5,643 nt of DNA from JAXHTH01 sp034211115 (GTDB lineage: Bacteria; Planctomycetota; Phycisphaerae; Phycisphaerales; SM1A02), in assembly GCA_034211115.1 (NCBI GenBank), contig JAXHTH010000257.1, positions 1 through 5,643 on the forward strand. The letters run 5' to 3'. The translations under genes were made by a program, and so were the position numbers. Shown piece by piece: positions 1-5,348 of the stretch (its first letter is position 1; the number at the start of each line of letters is the position of its first letter). The notes beneath the pieces are model-generated. The model worked only from the letters and a program-made list of their open reading frames with translations, had not been told where the DNA came from and did not search any database.

Positions 1-48
1 GCCGCGGCCGGTTTCGGCGGCCCGCCCCCCACGCCCTGGACTGCGCGG

Positions 49-54
49 TACACT
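49..54 (+). promoter_or_regulatory. Possible -10 element of a near-leaderless promoter for the transposase gene
   Basis: TACACT fits the TAnnnT pattern of a -10 box and ends 6 nt before ATG 61, a spacing typical of leaderless transcripts. No convincing -35 hexamer is seen in the GC-rich stretch upstream, and there is no SD. This is a weak call from sequence alone. Confidence 0.25.
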
Positions 55-60
55 TCCTTC

Positions 61-696
61 ATGCCGAAGCGCATTGATAAGTCCTCGCGTTCATCTCGCG
101 AGCACTTCGCCGGGCGCCACCGCTTCGAGCACTGGTACGTGGACAACCAGGTCTATTTCATTACCGCCCGCGTGCGGGATCGCTTCGCCGCCTTCGCCTT
201 CGAGGAGGCGAAGGCGGTGTTCTGGGATCGATTCGATCATTACACGCATCGGTTCGGCTTCACGCCCTTTATCACCTCTCTGCTCGACAATCACTATCAC
301 ACGCTCGGGTACCTGCGCGTCGGTGAAAACCTCAGAACGATGATGCAGCGCCTGCACGGCTCGGTGGCCAAGCTCGCCAACGATCTGCTGCCGGAACGGC
401 ACGAGCGGTTCTGGCGCGATCAGAAGGGCCGCGAATACTTCGACGGCTGCATCCGCGATGAGAAGCAGTGCCGCCTGGCGTATCGGTATGTGCTCACCCA
501 GAGCGGGCGTCACGGCCTGTGCGCCGACTGGCGGGAGTATCCCCACACGCACGTGATTGTCGACCTGGACCGCGCGGTCAGGCGGGCCCTCGAACTGAAC
601 GCCTTCCTCGAAGGCGTCCCGTACCCGCGCTACGAACACCGGCGGAAGCGCTCGGAGCATCGCCCGCCCCCGGCGCCCCCGGCGCCGCCCGCTTAA
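61..696 (+). CDS. REP-associated tyrosine transposase (RAYT, Y1/HUH superfamily)
   Basis: This 211-residue protein resembles the IS200-like Y1 transposases that are associated with REP sequences. These enzymes nick single-stranded DNA next to hairpins and form a 5'-phosphotyrosine intermediate. The metal-binding HUH-type motif is visible as NHYH (residues 77-80; H78 and H80 as ligands). The family's usual Y-I-x-x-N-P-V-R-A-G-L block appears as YVLTQSGRHGL (residues 143-153), which makes Y143 the probable nucleophile. In that block the usual Asn-Pro is Gln-Ser, an unusual substitution. An early 'VYFITARV' strand (residues 31-38) matches the family's first beta strand. The tail (from about residue 192) is basic and then Pro/Ala-rich. 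No terminal repeats of a classical IS flank it, as expected for a domesticated RAYT. No SD precedes ATG 61; the start is chosen because it is the first ATG and lies 6 nt after a -10-like TACACT. Family assignment is fairly sure; whether it is active is not known. Confidence 0.85.
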   Translation: MPKRIDKSSRSSREHFAGRHRFEHWYVDNQVYFITARVRDRFAAFAFEEAKAVFWDRFDHYTHRFGFTPFITSLLDNHYHTLGYLRVGENLRTMMQRLHGSVAKLANDLLPERHERFWRDQKGREYFDGCIRDEKQCRLAYRYVLTQSGRHGLCADWREYPHTHVIVDLDRAVRRALELNAFLEGVPYPRYEHRRKRSEHRPPPAPPAPPA

Positions 697-702
697 GCGG
701 GC
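667..702 (+). repeat. Two adjacent GC hairpins at the 3' end of the transposase gene
   Basis: A tandem 9-mer CCCCCGGCG (667-675 and 676-684) creates two GGCGCC sites (672-677 and 681-686), which can pair as a 6-bp stem with a CCC loop. Directly next to it is the perfect 16-bp palindrome GCCCGCTTAAGCGGGC (687-702), which contains the TAA stop codon of the transposase in its centre. No T-run follows, so this is not a canonical intrinsic terminator, although it could still slow or end transcription. The hairpins may instead be recognition structures for the encoded Y1 enzyme; that is inference. Confidence 0.6.
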
Positions 703-718
703 CGCGCCGCCCGCCCGC

Positions 719-727
719 TACCATACT
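719..727 (+). promoter_or_regulatory. Possible -10 element for the glycosyltransferase gene
   Basis: The stretch TACCATACT contains two overlapping -10-like hexamers (TACCAT, CATACT), ending 11 and 8 nt before ATG 736. This is the only AT-richer patch between the transposase stop and the glycosyltransferase start. No SD is present, so a leaderless or very short leader transcript is plausible. No -35 match was found. Confidence 0.25.
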
Positions 728-735
728 CGCGTCCC

Positions 736-1896
736 ATGCGCATCATGCACATCTCAACCCGGCTCATCCTCGGCGGCTCCCAGGAGAACACCGTCCTCTC
801 CTGCGAGGGGCAGGCCGATGACGGACACGCGGTGAGCCTCGTCTTCGGCCCCATCTACGGCCCGGAAGGTTCGCTGCTGGATCGCGCCCGCGCCCACGGC
901 GGAATCGAGTGCATCGAGACGCCTCATCTCATCCGCCCGCTTCAACCTCTTCGCGACCTCCTCTGCCGCCGCGATCTTCGCCGGCTGATCCGCGACTGGA
1001 AGCCGGACGTCGTGCACACGCACTCGTCGAAGGCGGGGATCCTCGGCCGCCTCGCCGCGTGGAAGGAGCGCGTCCCCTGCGTCGTTCACACCATCCACGG
1101 CCTGGCGTTCCATCCCTACCAGGCGAAGTGGCGCAACGCGATCTACATCGTCTCCGAACGCCTCGCGGCCAGGCGCTGCCACAGGATCATCTGCGTCGCG
1201 GACGCCATGCGCGATCAGGCCCTCGCCGCGGGGATCGGAACGCGTGAGCAATACGTCACCGTCTATTCTGGGATGGAGGTCGATCGGTTCCTTCAGCCCG
1301 CGTGGTCGCGCGACAGCGTGCGCGCCGAACTGAAACTCGACGAGGGCGACTTCGTCATCGGCACCATCTCCCGGCTCGCGGAACTGAAAGGCCACGATGA
1401 TCTGCTCGATGCGATCGGCCCGCTCATGCGTGAGCGGTCGAACGTCAAGATGCTCTGGGTCGGCGACGGCTGGTGGCGGCCGCGCCTGCTCAGGCGCGTC
1501 AGCGAGATGGGCCTGCGCGATCAGGTCCTGACCACCGGCCTTGTCCCGCCCGATGAAATCCCCAAGTACCACCAGGCGATGGACGTCGTCGCCCACATGA
1601 GCTACCGCGAGGGATTGCCGCGCGTGGTCACCCAGGCGCTGCTCAGCGGCCTGCCCGTGATCGCCTACGACGTGGACGGCACGCGCGAGGTGTGCATCGA
1701 CGGCGAGACCGGCCGACTGCTCGAGCCCGGCGACATCGGCGCCCTGGCCGAGGCGGCGCGTGGCATGATCGAGCATCCCCATGACCGGGCGGAGATGGGC
1801 CGGCGGGGGCGCGAGCTGTGCCGGCAGCGCTTCGCCGCCTCCACCATGGTCCGGCAACTGGAGGAGATCTATGAAGCGCAGCTCGCGCGCGGATGA
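736..1896 (+). CDS. Glycosyltransferase family 4 (GT-B fold)
   Basis: This 386-residue protein has the length and two-domain pattern of GT4 retaining glycosyltransferases, which move a sugar from a nucleotide donor to an acceptor in envelope or exopolysaccharide synthesis. The N-terminal acceptor domain opens with an MRIMHIS beta strand and a GG-S-Q loop (residues 13-16). It continues with VVHTHSSKAGILGRLAA (residues 92-108) and HTIHG (residues 118-122). The donor domain starts near residue 205 with FVIGTISRLAELKGHDDLL; R213 and K218 sit where the phosphate-binding Arg and Lys are expected. GDG (243-245) and REGLPRVVTQALLSGLPVIA (291-310) complete it. In the E-x7-E motif the first Glu is E292, but the second position is Gln (Q300), a variant I recall from related GT4 proteins. 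No signal peptide or membrane segment is seen. It is not BshA-like at the N terminus. Sugar specificity cannot be read from sequence. Confidence 0.9.
   Translation: MRIMHISTRLILGGSQENTVLSCEGQADDGHAVSLVFGPIYGPEGSLLDRARAHGGIECIETPHLIRPLQPLRDLLCRRDLRRLIRDWKPDVVHTHSSKAGILGRLAAWKERVPCVVHTIHGLAFHPYQAKWRNAIYIVSERLAARRCHRIICVADAMRDQALAAGIGTREQYVTVYSGMEVDRFLQPAWSRDSVRAELKLDEGDFVIGTISRLAELKGHDDLLDAIGPLMRERSNVKMLWVGDGWWRPRLLRRVSEMGLRDQVLTTGLVPPDEIPKYHQAMDVVAHMSYREGLPRVVTQALLSGLPVIAYDVDGTREVCIDGETGRLLEPGDIGALAEAARGMIEHPHDRAEMGRRGRELCRQRFAASTMVRQLEEIYEAQLARG
1860..1866 (+). promoter_or_regulatory. Strong Shine-Dalgarno that sets the start of the exported protein
   Basis: GGAGGAG lies inside the glycosyltransferase coding region, 4 nt before ATG 1871. 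It supports this start over the earlier in-frame ATG at 1781, which would bury the signal peptide behind 30 low-complexity residues. It is the best ribosome-binding site in the window, where most other genes have weak or no SD. Confidence 0.75.
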
Positions 1897-3760
1897 ACCG
1901 GGCGCGATCCGCCTCCCGGCGCGCCTGTTCGCGGTCGTCTTCCTCGGCGCGCTGATTCTCACGCTCGCGCCGTCATCCGCGCAGATGGTCCATCTCCCCC
2001 AAGCGCTGACGCCTCCCGAGATCGAAGGCCCGACCTACGCCGGGCACGTCGTCGCCACGCTGGAAGAAGAGATCGCGCATTTCGACCATATTGCGCGCGG
2101 CGCCACGGACACGCAGCGCATCGTCATCCGCGCTTCACTGAACTGGCGCATCATCGCCGCCGAGCTGATCGCGCAGGGGGAGGCGGCGGGGAGCGCCGGA
2201 AGCGTGAGCGCGCTCATCGGTCTGCGCCTCGCCCACGGCCGGGGCGAGGTCGATGCGATGCTGACCGCCCTCCATCGCGAGTTCGATCGCAAGCACCGGC
2301 GGGGCCTCGACGACATCGCGGGCGAGGCGGCCGCGCTCGATGCGATCAGCCGTTTCAACGATGCCGCCGTCGACCTCGCCCCGGGCATTCGCACCGTCGA
2401 TGTTGCGGCCCTCGATGCGGCGCTGCCGGAGATATTCGCCCCGCTCGCCGACGGCCTGGGCGGATGGGCCGATGAGCAGCCGGTCAGTCACTGGCCGTCG
2501 CGGCGCGAGGTCGATGCGAACGGCCCGGCGGAACCCGGCGCCGATACGCCCGGCGACCATGCGCCGGACAGCGCGACGCTCGACGAGCTGCGCGCTCGAA
2601 TCGCGGCGTCATCGTTCGACGCGTCCATTCGCCGGCCGCTCGAGCGCGCGCTGGCGGCGCTGGAGGACGCGCCCGCGGTCGACGACGGAGTGCGGTGCCT
2701 CGAAAGGCTCATCGACCGAATGACCGCCTTCCGGGAGCTGGAGAAGGACGACCTCCCGCGCCCCCTCCGGCCCGTTCGGGTGCGCCTCGATTCGACATAT
2801 CGGCAAGCGGAGCGAGCCGTCCTCGAACGTCTCGCGTCATTCATCGCCGACCCGGAGGCGCGGTCTGATCCGCGCTTTGCCGCGCTTCTCGCCGGGCACG
2901 AGCGCGGCCTGGCCGATCTGAAGCGCCTTCACCGCATGCCGGCGTGGCTCGGTGCGATCAGCCGGCTCGAGCCGGAGGCGGCCGTCGCGTTCGAGAATCG
3001 AATGAAGCGCATGAGCCGGCGGCTGGTCGACGCGAACCGGCGCGAGGCGACGGCCCGCACGCTCGGTGTATTCGCGCGCGAGCTGGCCATGTTCGATCCG
3101 CTGCCGTTCGAAGGTGAGCTGGCCGCGGCGGACCCGGCCGCGATCACCGCCGCCGGCGGCCTGCACGAGGAGTTGGTCGAGGTCATTCGCGAGACCCGCC
3201 GGCAATGGGCGTCGGACTGGAGCCTGGAGCAGGAGGACGGCGAAGCGTCGCAGCGCCTGAACCTGCTTCATCGCCTCACCCGCACCATGGCCGACAGCGC
3301 CGAGCTGATCCGCCAGGACGTAAGGGCCGGCATCGTCAATCGATGGGCGGCGTGGGACCTGCCGCCGGGGCTGCTCAAGCGCAGCATGCTCGATCTGCCC
3401 AATCGACTCAAGCTGGCCACCGCGGCGGCGGTTCGGCGCGATGACGAGGCGCTGGCCGACGAGCTCGATCGCATCGATCGGGAGGCGCCGCTCACGCGCC
3501 TCGTCGGGCGGCTGTCATTGACGTTGGGCCCCGCGCTGCGGCCGCTCCCGGGGGCCGCGATCGGCGTGCTCGGGCAGGTGGTGCATTCGCCCGCGGAGGA
3601 CGCATGGATGGTCGAGCATCGCCGTGATCTGGCCGAGTTATGCCGCTACGCCGCCGAAGCGCACCGCGCATGGTTCGATGAGCGGGAGAAGGACGCCCGC
3701 GCGCTGCAGGAGTACGTGAATGCGAAGGCGGAGGAGATGATGGGGGTGATGAGTCAGTAG
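1871..3760 (+). CDS. Exported mostly helical protein of unknown function
   Basis: I do not recognise a family. The frame is open further upstream (from 1781), but ATG 1871 is preferred: it is preceded by the strong SD GGAGGAG (1860-1866) at 4-nt spacing and is followed at once by a signal peptide. That peptide has a basic N region (K2, R3, R6), a hydrophobic core LFAVVFLGALILTLA (residues 19-33) and a likely cleavage at PSSA|Q after residue 37, predicting export across the inner membrane. The 629-residue product is rich in Ala, Arg, Glu, Asp and Leu and reads as amphipathic helices. A Pro/Gly/Asp-rich, probably disordered linker (about residues 202-235) separates an N-terminal part from a larger C-terminal part. 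No catalytic motif or Cys-rich site was seen. It overlaps the glycosyltransferase by 26 nt, suggesting translational coupling and a joint envelope role. The last codons (V-M-S-Q-stop) lie inside a heptamer array, so the native C terminus may have been different. Confidence 0.8.
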   Translation: MKRSSRADEPGAIRLPARLFAVVFLGALILTLAPSSAQMVHLPQALTPPEIEGPTYAGHVVATLEEEIAHFDHIARGATDTQRIVIRASLNWRIIAAELIAQGEAAGSAGSVSALIGLRLAHGRGEVDAMLTALHREFDRKHRRGLDDIAGEAAALDAISRFNDAAVDLAPGIRTVDVAALDAALPEIFAPLADGLGGWADEQPVSHWPSRREVDANGPAEPGADTPGDHAPDSATLDELRARIAASSFDASIRRPLERALAALEDAPAVDDGVRCLERLIDRMTAFRELEKDDLPRPLRPVRVRLDSTYRQAERAVLERLASFIADPEARSDPRFAALLAGHERGLADLKRLHRMPAWLGAISRLEPEAAVAFENRMKRMSRRLVDANRREATARTLGVFARELAMFDPLPFEGELAAADPAAITAAGGLHEELVEVIRETRRQWASDWSLEQEDGEASQRLNLLHRLTRTMADSAELIRQDVRAGIVNRWAAWDLPPGLLKRSMLDLPNRLKLATAAAVRRDDEALADELDRIDREAPLTRLVGRLSLTLGPALRPLPGAAIGVLGQVVHSPAEDAWMVEHRRDLAELCRYAAEAHRAWFDEREKDARALQEYVNAKAEEMMGVMSQ

Positions 3761-3781
3761 TGATGAGTGATGAGTGATTGG
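3747..3781 (+). repeat. Left heptamer array (TGATGAG units)
   Basis: Five consecutive 7-mers are in register: TGATGAG (3747), TCAGTAG (3754), TGATGAG (3761), TGATGAG (3768) and a degenerate TGATTGG (3775), followed by GGATGGG. Three are perfect. The array includes the TAG stop (3758-3760) of the upstream exported-protein gene. It matches, in inverted orientation, the array at 4234-4254 on the other side of the four-helix bundle gene. Confidence 0.8.
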
Positions 3782-3834
3782 GGATGGGTGCTTTTCGGAT
3801 GTGAAGTGAATGAGCAGAATAGGGGACACCGAGG

Positions 3835-4194
3835 ATGAGTCACAGTCGATCATACAGGGATCTGATTGCGTGGCAGAAGGCGATGGAACTCGTGGTCTCA
3901 GTCTACCGGATGACCGGCGCCCTGCCGGACGAGGAACGATTTGGATTGACCAGCCAGATGAGACGCTGCGCCGTCAGCATTCCCTCCAACATCGCGGAAG
4001 GCCGGGGTCGCGGCGACAACCGGGATTTCACCGGCTTCCTCACCGTTGCCCGTGGTTCATTGATGGAGTTGGCCACGCAGATCGACATCTGCCCGCGCCT
4101 TGGTTACACGGGCGTGTGGGAGTCGCTCATGGATGGGGCTGACGAGGTTCGACGGATCCTGCAGGGCCTGATACAATCCCGCCCGGCACGCTGA
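3835..4194 (+). CDS. Four-helix bundle protein (TIGR02436; S23/IVP-like)
   Basis: This 119-residue protein has the family's full length and all its hallmarks: YRDLIAWQKAMEL in helix 1 (residues 7-19), FGLTSQMRRCAVSIPSNIAEG (36-56, where the SIPSNIAEG turn is the most conserved signature), and FLTVARGSLMELATQI in helix 3 (68-83), followed by RLGY (88-91). Family members include proteins encoded in 23S rRNA intervening sequences, and they are structurally related to the Avd accessory protein of diversity-generating retroelements; the biochemical role of stand-alone members is not settled. No rRNA or reverse transcriptase lies in this window, so neither of those contexts applies. The start is ATG 3835, with AGGGGA (3821-3826) 8 nt upstream as a possible SD. 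The DNA just before and at the start is visibly less GC-rich than the flanking genes. Inverted heptamer arrays flank it on both sides. Confidence 0.93.
   Translation: MSHSRSYRDLIAWQKAMELVVSVYRMTGALPDEERFGLTSQMRRCAVSIPSNIAEGRGRGDNRDFTGFLTVARGSLMELATQIDICPRLGYTGVWESLMDGADEVRRILQGLIQSRPAR
4149..4177 (+). promoter_or_regulatory. Possible sigma70-type promoter for the PIG-L gene
   Basis: TACAAT (4172-4177; 5 of 6 to TATAAT) lies 17 nt downstream of TCGACG (4149-4154; 4 of 6 to TTGACA). Both are within the last codons of the four-helix bundle gene. Transcription would start near 4184, giving a leader of about 80 nt that contains the right heptamer array before ATG 4263. Spacing is ideal, but such matches arise by chance. 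Confidence 0.35.
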
Positions 4195-4233
4195 ACCCGC
4201 CCGATTCCCGCTGGTTCCCCCTCGCGCACCCCC

Positions 4234-4254
4234 CTCATCACTTATCACTCATCA
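4234..4254 (-). repeat. Right heptamer array (inverted TGATGAG units)
   Basis: Three consecutive 7-mers are seen: CTCATCA (4234), CTTATCA (4241) and CTCATCA (4248). On the - strand they read TGATGAG, TGATAAG, TGATGAG, the same unit and phase as the left array at 3747-3781. The array ends 8 nt before ATG 4263 of the PIG-L gene. Confidence 0.8.
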
Positions 4255-4262
4255 CTTCCTCC

Positions 4263-4940
4263 ATGAACATTCTCATCGTCGGGCCTCATCCGGATGATCA
4301 GGAACTCGGCATGGGCGGCACCGTCGCCAAGCTTGCCGAGCAGGGGCATGATGTGCTCCTGCTGGACATGACCGACGGCGAGCCGACGCCGCACGGCGAC
4401 CCCCGGAAGCGGGCCGAGGAAGCCGCCCGCGCCGCGGAGATCCTCGGCGTCAAGCGCCTCACGCTCGATCTGCCCAACCGCTTCGTGCAGCACACGATCG
4501 AGGCGCGTCACAAGGTCGCCGGCGTCATCCGGCAACACCAGGCCGGGATCGTATTCGCACCGTATTTCCAGGATGCGCATCCGGATCACATCGCCACCAC
4601 GCGCATCGTCGAGGATGCCCGGTTCGATGCGAAGCTGACGAAGATCGATCTGCCCGGCGAGCCGATCTACCCGAAGTGGCTGTTCTATTACTACTGCACG
4701 CACCTGCGGTGGGTGGCCGATCCGAGCTTTCTCTTCGACATCACCGGCTTCGAGCAGCGCAAGCACGATGCCATCGTGGCCTACGAGACGCAGTTCGTGA
4801 TTCCCGAGAAGAACCGGCGGGTGGTGGAGTGGATCGACGCGGCGAACCGGTACTTCGGCAGCCGCATCGGCACCCCCGCCGCCGAGCCGTTCTATACGAA
4901 GGAGCCGCTGGGCCTGATGGGGCTTGAGACCTTGGTGTGA
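4263..4940 (+). CDS. PIG-L/LmbE family zinc deacetylase, BshB1-like
   Basis: This 225-residue protein fits the metal-dependent N-deacetylases that remove acetyl groups from GlcNAc-type substrates (bacillithiol precursor, mycothiol precursor, GlcNAc-PI). The signature is PHPDDQELGMGGT (residues 8-20): H9 and D12 are expected zinc ligands and D11 the general base. HPDH (106-109) supplies the third ligand, H109. Further similarity to BshB1 is seen in the DLPNRF segment (69-74), FDITGFEQRKHDAIVAYETQF (158-178) and the C-terminal EPFYTKEPLGL (208-218). The usual Ala before HPDD is Pro (P8). No signal peptide, so it is cytoplasmic. No bshA or bshC is visible, so the bacillithiol assignment is tentative; sugar or natural-product deacetylation is equally possible. 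ATG 4263 is preceded by cttcctcc, the opposite of an SD, and follows the right heptamer array. The next gene starts 8 nt after its stop. Confidence 0.88.
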   Translation: MNILIVGPHPDDQELGMGGTVAKLAEQGHDVLLLDMTDGEPTPHGDPRKRAEEAARAAEILGVKRLTLDLPNRFVQHTIEARHKVAGVIRQHQAGIVFAPYFQDAHPDHIATTRIVEDARFDAKLTKIDLPGEPIYPKWLFYYYCTHLRWVADPSFLFDITGFEQRKHDAIVAYETQFVIPEKNRRVVEWIDAANRYFGSRIGTPAAEPFYTKEPLGLMGLETLV

Positions 4941-4948
4941 GGTGTGGC

Positions 4949-5344
4949 ATGTCGGATCAGAAGATGCGCGGTGCATTACAGACGATAGATGAACTGTGCG
5001 CTGGCTCAGAGGGTCAACTTGCGTTCGACATTTCATCGCCCGATGACGAGGTGTGGGTCTACGGTGATCAGGCGGGCTTTCTCTACCTGGCGGCGGCGCT
5101 GATTCGCCTCAGGGAAGAGCAAAAGCAGTCGGAAGTGAACAAGATCTGGGTCGCGGTCCACCGCCACGTGGTGGAGGGTTCGTCGTTACCGTTCTTCGAA
5201 CTGACCGACAACTTCCGCCGATGGCGGGGCAACTTAAAGCGGCGCGCGTTTGTGAGGAAGGCATTCGGCATCGTGTCACTGCTTGTGATCATCGGACTCG
5301 TTGCGATCGGCGGCTATACTGTCTTTACTTGGTTATTCCCGTAA
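4949..5344 (+). CDS. Small C-terminally anchored membrane protein, possibly Imm32-like
   Basis: This 131-residue protein has a soluble N-terminal region and one C-terminal membrane segment, about 20 hydrophobic residues starting at AFGIVSLLVIIGLVAIGGY and ending in FTWLFP. A basic patch (KRRAFVRK) just before it predicts a cytoplasmic N terminus. ATG 4949 is chosen because GAGGTG (4939-4944) sits 4 nt upstream; a GTG at 4937, overlapping the PIG-L stop, is the alternative and adds 4 residues. The stretch EVWVYGDQAGFLYLAAALIRLRE followed later by VVEGSSLPFFEL weakly recalls the Imm32 immunity family (a strand, G-x-x-x-G-L-x-x-L-A helix, then a closing strand); that is from memory and unverified. 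Base composition is less GC-rich than in the long genes to the left. It sits 8 nt after the PIG-L stop and 4 nt before the acetyltransferase, so co-transcription is likely. No toxin gene is seen nearby. Confidence 0.75.
   Translation: MSDQKMRGALQTIDELCAGSEGQLAFDISSPDDEVWVYGDQAGFLYLAAALIRLREEQKQSEVNKIWVAVHRHVVEGSSLPFFELTDNFRRWRGNLKRRAFVRKAFGIVSLLVIIGLVAIGGYTVFTWLFP
5315..5320 (+). promoter_or_regulatory. Possible -10 box upstream of the acetyltransferase gene
   Basis: TATACT (5 of 6 to TATAAT) lies inside the end of the small membrane-protein gene, 28 nt before ATG 5349. The best hexamer at 17-nt spacing upstream, TCGGAC (5292-5297), is poor. Its context GCTATACTGTC resembles the GGTACACTTCC before the transposase gene. 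Confidence 0.2.
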
Positions 5345-5348
5345 CTGA

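Larger units (their letters stand above)
3747..4254 (+). mobile_element. Candidate heptamer-flanked four-helix bundle cassette
   Basis: A segment of about 500 bp carries a single gene (3835-4194) and is bounded by TGATGAG heptamer arrays in opposite orientation. Read inward from either edge on the appropriate strand, each array runs into a G-rich tract (GGGGATGGG on the left; on the right, read on the - strand, GGGGGGTGCGCGAGGGGG). The symmetry, the overlap with the upstream stop codon and the absence of an SD before the downstream gene all fit an inserted unit. It encodes no recognisable transposase or recombinase, so any movement would need help in trans. Exact ends and target duplication cannot be set from one copy. 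Confidence 0.4.

Noticed and set aside
91..660. A 189-codon open frame on the - strand opposite the transposase
   Set aside because: It is a shadow of the HUH transposase frame, with no family resemblance.
1781..1870. Upstream extension of the exported protein to ATG 1781
   Set aside because: It adds 30 low-complexity residues before a normal signal peptide and ignores the strong SD that serves ATG 1871.
736..1896. BshA (bacillithiol glycosyltransferase) paired with the BshB1-like gene
   Set aside because: The N-terminal loop reads RLILGGSQEN, unlike the PTFGGSGVVA-type loop of BshA, and the genes are separated by two unrelated ones.
754..1962. A 402-codon open frame on the - strand opposite the glycosyltransferase
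   Set aside because: It mirrors a clear GT4 coding sequence in GC-rich DNA, where antisense frames stay open by composition; the product has no recognisable domain and is dominated by Arg, Ala, Gly and Asp.
3810..4142. Alternative + frame over the four-helix bundle gene
   Set aside because: The 3835-4194 frame has every TIGR02436 signature; this one has none.
3835..4194. 23S rRNA intervening sequence
   Set aside because: The encoded family fits, but no rRNA sequence flanks the gene; the neighbours are protein-coding.
3747..4254. CRISPR array
   Set aside because: The repeats are contiguous 7-mers without spacers, and no cas gene is seen.
4245..5036. A 263-codon open frame on the - strand opposite the PIG-L gene
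   Set aside because: The + strand carries intact PIG-L motifs across this region; the reverse product is composition-driven.
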